Of a stretch of DNA of 64,000 nt, positions 1 to 10,782 are shown one piece after another; within the stretch, counting starts at the first letter, position 1; every line of letters begins with the position of its first letter. Made by a program: the position numbers and the translations under genes. The notes beneath the pieces are model-generated. The model ran no database searches. It had not been told where the DNA came from and saw only the letters and a list, made by a program, of their open reading frames with translations. Source of the stretch: Wuchereria bancrofti (taxonomy: Eukaryota; Nematoda; Chromadorea; Rhabditida; Onchocercidae); the NCBI GenBank assembly GCA_005281725.1, contig SSBO01000008.1:3826671-3890670 (forward strand), written 5' to 3'.

Positions 1-295
1 TTTTCATATTTCGCGCCCTTGCAAATCTTAAAACCAACTTTCCAATCTACAATACAAATGAATGAATCAAGAAATAAAATTCATTAAGTAGCATCACTTC
101 CAACCCACCTTCCGGCATCATTCGAAAAGTCGCCCTTCTTATTTTCAACTTAATTCCTCTCCCACAAAAAAAAAAAGAAAAAAGGAAGTGATGAACAGAG
201 ATAAACCAAGATATCGAGTTAAGCTCCAAATCTGGACAATCCAAACTGTTTACCTATAGCATTAATAGGTATCAATATTACTTCCAATATTTTAC

Positions 296-2707
296 CTCTT
301 CAAATTCAATGAAAGCATATTGCAGTGAAGCACTCGTTTTCCTATCACGAATGACTTCACAGCATTTTATTTTGCCAAATCGAGAAAAGATAATTTCGAG
401 ATCCTGAAAAAAAAAACCAAAAAAGACTGAACACTGGAAAAACCGTCTGATCGTAGAAAATTCATATAATTAGTACTTACTTCATCCGTCGTAACTGGAT
501 TCAACTTGCACACGAACAAAACATTATCAGGTGGCTTCTCATCTGCATAATGCAAATCGCCTACCTAAATTTAAGTGAAATTTACTGATCAACTTAATAA
601 AAGTACTGTTTTGTAATTTTCAGTCATTTCATGTGATATTTCCTGAGATAATTGAAAAACGTCATATCTTTAAGCAGTTAAAGTTAGTTCTTTCGCTAAA
701 TCCTTGATCAGATATTCCATGACTGACTGGAATATTTCTACTAAATCAGTAACTCCACTGAAAGAAAACCTACAAACTAAGGGCCAAAAGTGATAATGGA
801 AGCATACCATTTCCAGAATTTGTGCCTGAGCAGCCATATCTTTGGCTTCAATTTCTTTTTGTATTTCTTCTTCAGTTTTACCTTCTTCCTCATTCAATGA
901 CTGATCCAAAGCAATTTGAGCAACCTGTAATTCACGGTGCACACAAAATTATTAAGGCTCTCCATTCACATAGTGTAACTGCCAGTTACACGATTCTATA
1001 CAAATATCACTTTCCTGCGTCAACTTTCTAACAAAACTTTTAATATCCATTTCTCAATCTACTACCGTTTCATTTTGAGTTTTTCCGGAATTCAAAAAAA
1101 TTAAAGATATTTTGAAAGAAAAAACGGAGAAATCTATTAAAAAAATAACTGACATTTAAAAGGTCAATTGTCGGGGATGGCGATCTACTCGGAAAATGCA
1201 GTTGCTTAGGATCGTCAAAAGGATCATCCAATACAACAGTATGAGCTATGCTGCAACATAATAAATATTCAGGAATTTTTGAGCAACCGTTAAGGAAAAA
1301 ATATATAAGTTACAATGTCCGAAGAGCAAGAAATAAAACAATTTTCCTAAAATCAATAGAAGTCAGAGAAAAAGTTCAACTCACCGTATGTCCCGAAATG
1401 GCCTATTTTGCTCATCACATATTTCCTGATTCAACTTTTCTAACGTATCTAGTCCTTCGGTTACTTGTCCAAAAATAGTATGCTTCTCATCCAAATAATC
1501 TAAATTGTCACCTGAAATGAGTAATAATTATTCAGCAGCATCACCAAAATTGCAAACTCAGTACTTATTTACCACGGCCATGACACTTGAAATAAAAAAA
1601 AGACGTACTAACCTAAGGTAATAAAAAATTGACTGCCAAGCATGTTAGCACCATTATTAACCATCGATACGATACCAATTCTGGTATGGCGTAATTTAGG
1701 AACAAGTTCTGGCTCAAAATAACGCGCTTGATCACCATACAAATAACTGAAAATGAATGTCACAGATTGCAATAAGAATAAAATTCAAGATCAAAAAATA
1801 ATAAGGAAACGTACGTAAATACCGATTCTCCGCCATTTCCTGTACCAGTTGGATCCCCTGTTTGAACGATATAATTTTGCTGTAAAACATAAAATTGAAA
1901 CAATCGAGTTAATCACAATTTAAAAAATAAGTCCATAAATTACATCCTAAGAAATAATGTATTCATATATAAGATTAAAATCCTCCATAAAACTATTGAA
2001 CTGTCACAAACTGATCGACCATGCGAAGTAAAACTTCATGATCAATAAGGAATATGTTCGAACAAAAATATGCGAATGAAGGATGCAGATTGTAAAGAAC
2101 ATATTCAATTTACAAAAAAAATGTGAATATTTAACTATAACTGACGAAAGAAATTATATATAAAGATACCTCAATCGCATGGAACTGGCAAAAATTATAA
2201 TATTTCAATTTACACAACTTCAGAAAATTGAGGCAACCTGAAAAACGAATCAGTAAAACTCCCGTATTTGCAATGACTTTTTTCGTGAAAGTATTTTAAT
2301 ATTCCAACTAACCGAACAAAAGTAACAGTATGGAACTAATGGTAATAAAATATCGAGATAAGTTGCAAATTTCTCGGCAACTTTATAAATATTAAAAGTT
2401 ATTAGAAGCTATAGAAAACCAAGAATTACAACACAACATCACCTTTTCCCCATCAAAAATATCAGAATTAGCTGTTTTTCTAAACTATGTTTACAGCATC
2501 AACATCTTCTAAAGACCCGTGATTTCTTCTACTTAATTATCTGCTTCAACCCGACTCCCGCTTATATTGCTTATATATTTTTTTAATTCCTCCCTATTCA
2601 ACCTATAATATGTCTCAGTCTGATGAATAAAACTTACATCTCGGGCGTTCTTTCACAAACAAATCGATGACAATATCACCAACTGTCGTTTCAACTAACA
2701 CTGCCAT
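296..2707 (-). CDS. sig-7 (PPIL4): PPIL4-type cyclophilin with RNA-recognition motif (partial, 3' end beyond window)
   Basis: Nuclear peptidyl-prolyl isomerase-like protein; in C. elegans its homologue SIG-7 couples transcription elongation and chromatin. Exons, minus strand: 2707-2638, 2237-2170, 1879-1815, 1746-1613, 1511-1385, 1250-1154, 924-808, 564-481, 403-296. All junctions are GT-AG and in phase, giving 290 residues. Residues 1 to about 165 form the cyclophilin domain (start [17 protein letters not shown]; later [14 protein letters not shown] and [18 protein letters not shown]). A Glu/Lys-rich linker follows. The RRM begins near residue 239 with [10 protein letters not shown] (RNP2) and reaches YAFIEFE (RNP1). 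The rest of the RRM and the C-terminal tail are missing, because the next intron runs off the left edge; I found no further exon in 1-295. The start ATG matches the family's N-terminus exactly. A good 3' splice site (TTTTGCAG, exon from 2772) lies 65 bases upstream and could accept a spliced leader. Confidence 0.93.
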
Positions 2708-3325
2708 ATATTACAAAAACATTTAGATGTGAATTAAGTTGAAATATATCTCCACAACTATGAAAGAGAAACCTGCAAAAGTAGTTTTTACTGGCTTAAT
2801 ACCCACATTTATGCAATGTAGCACGTCGACGAGTAATAGTGCTGCTCTTTCTCTCTCTCCCCTCCCCACCAAAAAAAAAAAGAAGCTATAAGTACTTGTT
2901 CAAAATTTAGATATAATTCCTGTTGTGATCCATCTCTCAGTTCTCAAAAAATAGCGCAAGTTATTTAAATTACAACATTTCAAAAAAATATAAAATAATT
3001 TCAGAACAAAAGAAGGCCACAAAACTGTCTGTTACGTAATCTAAATTCATTAAATCGCAGTACTTCATTAAAATGGAAATCCGGATTCCAACAAGATTGA
3101 AAATGAAAATTCCAATGATACCCAAACAGAAAAGATATTGAAACCTTCGCAGCGATAATATAAGCACTGCATAAGAAGCAGTTACTTGTTAACCAGAAGC
3201 TTCTTTGGAAAACAATTTTATACAAATGAAAAACTCAAAATGATTTACAAATTTCATGGAATCGAAATGAAAAAAACATAATATTACAAAAATACATGGA
3301 ACAATTAAATAATGCAATACGAGTC

Positions 3326-6300
3326 CTACAAAGAAAGCACTTCTTCCCTGAGTGCACTGATAATTTCTTCAGACCATTCCTCACGAATTTCATCCCAAGT
3401 TATTTCCACATGTTTTGGATAATCCACTACTGATGTTAACGTGATTTCTCCGTCAAACATTTCTATACCATCCTGAAATGAGCATTTTTTGTAAATCATA
3501 GAACAAAATTCTGATATTTTTAAACAAGTAAAAGTTTGTGAAAATCACTCACCTCCTTGACTTGCAAATTAGAGTCGTATACTCTTAATTTAGAAGCAAG
3601 AAATTTCCAATTTACATGACCAACTTCTATAGTTTCACTAAAGGCAATAGTATGCAAGGATGTGTCCAACTGTCGCGCTGCTGCTTCTGGTGTTATAACT
3701 TTCAGCTCATTAGTCTTAAAAAAGAAGCAAGTTAAAACATACATATATAAGACTAATGCAAAACTGATCTCACTTAAAAGCTAACAAAAACATTCAATTT
3801 GCAATCGAATTTTCAAAAAAAAAAAAAACCTGTTTATCCATAGTCAAGAAAGCACGGAAAGGACAAAAACGCTTGCTGGGTGTCGGATCCAAACTAATGC
3901 AGCGATCTAATATTTGCACAGGAATATTCAGAGATACATTTAAAGGAGTTTCAATAGTGATTGTTTCACCGTTAGCCGGTTTGAATACCTTTAAATTGAA
4001 TTCCTGCAAAAAAATTATTTTCAATGTTACAGAAGTTTGAAACTAGATGTCTAGTAATATTAAAATAATTATTTGAAATCTAACTTTTTCCACTTTTTCC
4101 TTCAAGAACTCCATTTTTGCATCTTCACCATGCACAAACATGACATTTCTCGGTTGACAATCACGTATAAGCTAAAACAATAACAGTATCTAAGAAAATC
4201 TATAATTTAACTCTGGCATGATATAGAAAAGACAGCAAAATTACTTAAATCAAGTGTGTTCAAAGCCAACTGAAAGCGTTGCATAATATTTGGAAAATGA
4301 TGTAATCTACGGATAATTTTCAAAAAAAAAAAAAAAAAAAAACCTGATCTTTACCTGCATTATGCCTTTCGCATCAGCATGGGCACTGAATGACATATAT
4401 TCGACTCCCAAATTAATTTCTCTCTGGAAACAGCAAGAAATCAAATTATTAAAATTACAGATATTCAAAAAACATGTACCTATTTGTATATTTTTAGCCA
4501 GCAAAAAATATAATCAGTATAAATCAAATACCATTCTTCCGGCAATCTCAATTTTTTTCATCCCTGAAATCACTTTCGCTCCAACCGTATTAGCAACACA
4601 AAAACCAGGCATAATGATTAAATTTTTCTCGTCCGAACACCATTTTGTGAACACTCTTAAAGACTGTCCACCATGTAACATGCCTGTAACAATGGGCAGA
4701 AATTCTGACAAAATTCAATGACAGACAAATCTAATAAAAGTTTAAGAAAATATTCCTAACGAAAGCATCATTAAACAAGGAACGCTAAAATAAGATTCGC
4801 CTAAATTCAATATCTCCTTATAATCATTTTTAACTACTTTCTTAATTTTCTTTTGTTCTTATCAAAGATATTAATTTTCAGATTGTCCTTTATATTCTAA
4901 CAATGAACAGATCAATATAAATATATACCTGGCGTGCTGAAAAGCACCATTGGACCAGGACTGTCAATATAAGATTGCTCGAAAGGCCTAATGTGCTTGA
5001 AATCAAACATGTTTCGCTCAACAAATGTCCTCTTGATCTTTTCATTTGTCCAGCTGATGAATAATCGATAATACTGAAACAGGGAAATGAACAAATCTAG
5101 TGAAATAAGTTTCAACTCCCTTCATCCAAAAACTTCACTACGTTGAAATTCGATGGTGTATTATCACTTTTGACGCAAATAAAATATTTGAAAACTTTAC
5201 GCGTTATCAGTGCAATAAATTGTAACAATTTTTTAACTAACAAAGCTTGTACATATAAAAATATACCTGATTGGCTTTCTCTGCCAATCCCTGTGAGAAA
5301 AATATTGGATACTTTAAATTCATCCGCTCCCAGTATGATTCCAGTAAAATACATAATTCTTGCGCGCGTCCAAGAGCGAAAACCGGGATCAATACCTTAA
5401 GCTCAGTGTATAGACTCAGCAGTGTCGCAAAGGAAGCAATAAAAATAGATGAAACGCTTCTTCAGCCATGACCAACTAGTACAGTAAACAGCGAAAGAAA
5501 AACCTTTCCGCCATTCGATACAGTGTCATGAACTTTTTTCAAAAAATCTCGTTCGCGAGCACGCTTTGAATCTCTTATAGTTGTCGCATAAGTACTTTCC
5601 GATATTAATAAATCAGGTTTGAGGCCAGGTTCAACACGTGCGGCGCCCAGATGTCGATCAGGTGTTGTATTGAAATCGCCTTCAAATTTCAAGAAAAAGT
5701 GAATACAGCTGTTTAATTCTGAGAACAAAGTATTATACTTTGTTTAAGAAAACAGAATCACGACTAGTAATTGCCGAAATAAGAAGTGAAAAACGCTCGC
5801 AGGATGCGTGATATTTTAGACCGAGTTAGTGCGACAGAAAGCTTCTTCAAATCATTTCATTGCAATCCGTACCTGTATACAAAACGCTTTCAGAACCGAC
5901 CATAATTTGAAACATCGCAGCACCAAGTACATGACCCGCATAAAAAGCTCGTATCGACAATTCGTTATCTACATCGATTTTTTCATGTATATTTATTGCG
6001 ATTACCTGTAAATTCAAAATTGTGCAGTGCTGTAAGAAATGATCGAAAAAAAGAGCATAAAATTGAATTTAACCTTTTTCATGCAATTTTTAATCATTTG
6101 CGAAGTGAAAAAATTCTTATCTCCTTTGAATTCAGTCTGAACTTTACGATAGTCCTCCTGAAATTACCATAAAATATATTTAATCAAAGAGACAATAATT
6201 AAATCAGAATTATTCACTCAACACTCTCTTTTCTCTACTGATTTTGAAAATCAGTAGACTGAGAGGCAGTACTAACTCTGAAAACAAAAAGACAAGTTCT

Positions 6301-7159
6301 GTGATACACCCTGAGGTAACTAAGGATCTCAAAATTGATCAATAATTTTTACCAATAAGACAGGTGCAATGGCTTTGGTTGGATACGTCATATAAATTGG
6401 TCCATCGTAGCCAACAACTTCGCTCATATGGGGAAGTGAACCACAATGATCCAAGTGAAAGTGAGTTATGATAACACAATCAAGAGATTCTGTTAAAGAT
6501 CCACCACCATTAATAAAACTAAAAATATATGTATATATAGTTTTTAGGATGAAATATTTAGCACTGTTTCAATCCAGCCGAAAAACTACTGGACGAAAGA
6601 TCTACGGTTTAAAAATTGATTCAAAAATTGTTTATGAAAGTTCGTTATGGAAAAAAGTCAACACGTGCGTATATTTCTCAAAAAAATTAAATCTATAAAA
6701 TAAATTTAGCAAACTAACGAGAAATCAGGAAATCGTCGCTCATCGGAATAACCCATATGCATACCACAGTCAAGCATCACATTCCTGCCACCAATGGACA
6801 CCAATATACAACTTCTACCAACATCTCGGCCGGCACCAAGTGGAACTACCTTTAATGAATACAACAAAATTTGCTATATTGTTCATTGTGTACAATCTGA
6901 GCTTCAAGCATGCAAAAGAATTTACTAATTAAAAATTTTAAAACTTCAAGTTATAAACAATTCTACCATCTGCAGGCTATTTAGATTAAGGAAAGGGATT
7001 AAATGCTAATTCAAGCAGATTTTTAGGAACGAAAAAATGGTTTATCTACTACGATATGCATACTTTAAAAACAGAATAATCCGACACACACAAAAAAAAA
7101 AACATAATGACATCTTATGTCATTGAAAACTTATTGCAACTTACCTTAATTTCAGGCAT
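3326..7159 (-). CDS. ints-11: Integrator complex subunit 11 (metallo-beta-lactamase/beta-CASP RNA endonuclease)
   Basis: Catalytic subunit of Integrator, which cleaves nascent snRNA and other Pol II transcripts in the nucleus. Fourteen exons, minus: 7159-7145, 6849-6719, 6518-6353, 6157-6074, 6005-5873, 5679-5504, 5395-5267, 5073-4929, 4683-4532, 4423-4355, 4171-4085, 4003-3830, 3714-3553, 3472-3326. Every phase agrees, giving 589 residues (human about 600). Zinc-binding motifs are intact: HFHLDH at 68-73, His157 in [10 protein letters not shown], Asp178 in [13 protein letters not shown], Glu204 in SESTYATT, then [10 protein letters not shown] and [10 protein letters not shown] of the beta-CASP part. 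CPSF73 was considered, but [20 protein letters not shown] and the C-terminal third fit INTS11. The first exon codes only MPEIK. A uATG at 7175 opens an 8-codon frame overlapping the true start. The next gene downstream on the same strand is the PPIL4 gene. Confidence 0.96.
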
Positions 7160-9530
7160 TTTGATAAGTAAACATTAATTTCCCACGTACTGCAGCATTT
7201 CTGGAATAGAATATGATCAGGTAAACCAGGACAATGTTCCTGTTACTTTTTCCAATTGTTAAGTTTTTGTTTTTTCACAATCGACTATTTTAATCATATT
7301 GTTATTTTCGTTTTCTTTAAGTTATGGAATAATACATTCAAACTACGTGTAAGATCCACACGGATACCACAAATAGTCAATGACTGTCCACAAAAGATGA
7401 CCGAGATATACCGGTAGCATTCACTGGTAAGTCCCAATGACATGGAAAAAGGTCACGAAAGAGAATTTGTTCTCAATTTTATTCATTTACTCAGTTAATT
7501 TTCATAGCTTGTATCGATCTCTGCCGTCTCTTCAGCAACAGCATCTTTTGCATCTATTCTCAACCAAACACTGACTATTCAAACATTCTTGCAATCTCTG
7601 ACATTTTGCTCTCTCTCTCTCTTAAATCCCGCTACTTCCCGTAAGTCTTTCAATTCTTCCAGCTTTCCCTTCTTGCACCGATACAGCACACCAATTACCC
7701 AACCCCCCCGAGAGTTACCGGTAGTCTCGACCGGTACGTTGCATTAGCGTTGGATGCAACGAATTATGAAACGGAACTAACAGTTAAATGTTTATGATGA
7801 AGGCTTCCATCCTGTGATATGCATTTCTCGAGTAATATCAATATGATATCATTATCATTGTGCAAAGCAGTTTAATCATTGTTATCATTTAGGTGTATTA
7901 TCATTATTATCATTCAATTTTATCATTACTATTATTCAGGTGTAACTATCAATATTGAAATTGCTTACTTCATGGCAAAAAAAAAGAAAAATTCATTTCA
8001 GCAGACTTTTGCCAACATTTTTCACAAAGGTAAACACATCAAAAGTTACGGGTAATTGAATGAACTGAGGTTAAGTGGGAAAATTTTTGTAAAGCTTTCA
8101 GATCACCAACTCAATTGGATCACCAGCTCAGTTAAATCAACAATTTCAGGTTATCAACTATTTTTTTGTTTTTTGTTTTCTTTGTTTGCACTGAGTTTAA
8201 TCTGTCACAAAATAACACGAAAAGCTCGTACAATACTTTACTTGATATGAAATACATACAAGTTTGGTATATGTACAATTTTAAGAAAATTTAAAAGAAA
8301 AGAAAAGTAAAATGCAAAAGATTTGCAAAAGAAAAAACATTTCCAATAGAGCGGAAGAAATAATCGATGTACTTTTTTTGAAAACAATGTATCATTAATA
8401 AAAGTTTGAAAAATTTAATTGAGCATAAAGAATATAAAATAAAATGAGTTTCAAACTTTCAAATTGAATTATGTTTATGCAAAAAAGAAAAAGAAAAAAA
8501 AAGCATAAGAGAAGCATAGAAATAGTATTAAGAAAAAGGAATAAATTTTAATAAATAATAATTAAACTAATTGATATGAAACATATACAAGTTAAAAATG
8601 AATCCAATATTTTTCTATTTTTTTTTTTGATGTGCAAAAAAAAACGAATGAAAATGAAGAAAAAAAAAATTGGGAACAGATTTATTTTTACGTAATTTCT
8701 TTCTTCAAATGAAAATTCAATTCATTTAAAAGTATGTTTCTCTCTGTTTTATCTTTTTAACAGATAAAGTATATTTGATAGTAGAAAATATTTGAAGCAT
8801 TCATTTCTTTTTTTTTTTCAGTTATATTTTGATAAGCAATGATACTAAAATTGTAAAAAGTAATCGAATGTAACAGAACCATTCATCTTCCCGCAGTTCA
8901 ATTATGCAATATTTTTTAATCATTTCATCACAGAAATAATCTTCATTACTGAAAAAATTTTTCTAATTAATTTAACAAATTTTCATTATTAGCAGAAATG
9001 AATTGTAATGTGCAAAAAGTTTGTTAATTTGCAAATAAGCAGATGACATTTAATCGATTTTTATTCCATAAATTTTCTTTTATATGCAAATTAATGTATT
9101 CAGTGAATAATGAGTGAAATTATTAAAAAATAATAAAATTTGCTTTAAATTATTTTAACGAATAAAAAGTTGCAAAAAGTATTTAGTAAGCATGGAGATT
9201 TTTGCTTCTAATTATCAGTGTTTCAGTGAATAATGAATGAAACTATTTAAGATAATAAAATTGCTAAAAAAAGAAATTTTTCTTTTTTATATGATTAATT
9301 AAAATTCTGTCCCTTACTGTGTTTTTCAGTAATAATGATAATAAGATTAAATAAGCTTACGTCAAACTTCCGCTAAATTTCAAATTATTCCATGCTTTCG
9401 ATTCACGCAACTCGTAGTAATTTGCGTACAGTTAACACGTTTCCCATCTATATAATAATTTAATAATATCAAAGATGTAATTGTTACGTTGAAAAAATTT
9501 TACAATAAAGAAAAACAAAAATCAACCGAT
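7160..9530. other. Intergenic DNA upstream of ints-11; probable promoter in the first 600 bases
   Basis: No gene found. The part from 7320 to 7770 is clearly richer in G+C than its surroundings and carries several CCGGTA/ACCGGT words (near 7410, 7718 and 7731). It sits just upstream of the minus-strand ints-11 start, so I infer it holds the promoter. From 7780 on the sequence is low-complexity A/T DNA with ATCATTATCATT-type simple repeats around 7840-7940. A short open stretch near 9360-9430 ends in GTAAGC on the minus strand but lacks an acceptor. Confidence 0.4.
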
Positions 9531-9825
9531 TGTTTATATTTAAGTATTATGGATATCCAATTTATTTATTATTTAAGTATTATGGATATCTAATTTATTT
9601 ATTATTTAAGTATTATGGATATCTAATTTCTTTATATTTAAGTATTATGGATATCTAATTTGTTTATTATTTAAGTATTATGGATATCTAATTTCTTTTT
9701 ATTTAAGTATTATGGATATCTAATTTATTTATTATTTAAGTATTATGGATATCTAATTTCTTTATATTTAAGTATTATATCTAATTTGTTTATTATTTAA
9801 GTATTATGGATATTTAATTTACGAA
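9530..9825. repeat. Tandem repeat, 32-33 base unit, nine copies
   Basis: The core word AAGTATTATGGATATCTAAT recurs with starts at 9542, 9575, 9608, 9640, 9673, 9705, 9738, 9770 and 9799. Spacing alternates between 33 and 32 bases; the last step is 29 because one copy has lost part of GGATAT. Copies are nearly identical, and most differences lie in the T-rich joint (TTATTTA, TTCTTTA or TTGTTTA). It begins about 130 bases beyond the stop of the secreted-protein gene. Confidence 0.95.
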
Positions 9826-9958
9826 TAGACAATTTTATCATTTTTATTCGGAAGAGAAAGTTATAAAGATTAAATTGAATGTTTTCTTTAGATACTGTAT
9901 GATTGCTAATTTACATCACAGCAATTTCTTTTTTTTTTTTTTTTGTCACAAATGGTAT

Positions 9959-10782
9959 TCAATCGTTTTTTGCCTTACCTGAAATATCAATTGGTAGTTG
10001 AATTGGTTGAATTGTTGAAGCAATTGAAGATGACATTGATGCTAATTGCTGCTCTAATTTAGTGGATTCAACAATTGGTAGAGATGTAGTAGTTTCATCT
10101 ATCATTTCATAATCGATGAATGATTTTATCTCGGATACATTCATCATCAGTGGTACAATATTCCAGGATGTTGCAGTAGTAAAATTATACTCTTCTTTTT
10201 CTTCAATTGTTGACAATGAAGTACTATCATCAATAGTTTCTGAATTTTCAGTATTCCTTTCTGAACGTTTTGAATTTTCTAAGATTGAAATAAATTTCGA
10301 TGGTTCGGTAACATTTATTGTTTCCATAACTAATAGAGTTTCATTTACATTTGTCATTGCTATTGCTAATTCAGTTGATTCAATTCCTGTAAAATCTGCT
10401 ACATAATCCTGAAATTTGCAAAAAAGAAAAAAAATATTTTTTAAATTTAATAAAATTATGTCAAAGCTATAATGTAAAGAAAAAAAAAAAGAAAAATTTA
10501 CACATAACAATCAATCATTGCTTATTCCTCTATTAGTTTATTCATCTTAATAAATCTAGATTAAATTTGAGAAATTTTGATTAAAAGTGACACTTTTTTA
10601 TAAGAAATTAAAAATTTTTTCATTTCCAATTATAAAATTTATATTAGAAATGATAATAAATATCGGAAATGATACATGGAGTAAAGCAAAACAAAGCTTA
10701 CATCATTTGTGATTAATGGTAATGTTGAAATTGACGTAACGTGAAGTATGACGAATAGAAAACAATAATATATTGAATTCAT
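9959..10782 (-). CDS. Small secreted Ser/Thr-rich, cysteine-free glycoprotein, unknown function
   Basis: I do not recognise this protein. Two exons, minus: 10782-10702 and 10408-9959, phase 0, GT-AG intron with a TTTGCAAATTTCAG acceptor, 176 residues. The N-terminus is a clear signal peptide (MNSIYYCFLFVILHVTSIS), with cleavage likely before TLPLITND. The mature part has no cysteine, is acidic and rich in Ser, Thr, Glu and Ile, and carries four N-glycosylation sequons (NET, NVT, NFT, NVS), so it is probably an extended, glycosylated secreted or surface protein. Near the end DIS is followed by GGTAAGG, a strong donor; the last six residues could instead be intron, with another exon further left that I did not find. 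The frame stays open over 149 codons in very AT-rich DNA, which supports a real gene. Confidence 0.68.

Noticed and set aside
1..295. Possible next PPIL4 exon
   Set aside because: None of the three minus frames gives the expected end of the RRM; the segment reads as intron.
3326..7159. CPSF73 (cleavage and polyadenylation factor) identity
   Set aside because: Same metallo-beta-lactamase fold, but N-terminal and C-terminal sequences and the 589-residue length fit INTS11 better.
9340..9440. Short coding-like minus segment (NYYELRESKAWNNLKFSGS) ending in GTAAGC
   Set aside because: A stop lies a few codons upstream with no acceptor between, and it does not join the secreted-protein gene.
9530..9825. 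CRISPR-like repeat
   Set aside because: No spacers; contiguous 32-33 base units only.
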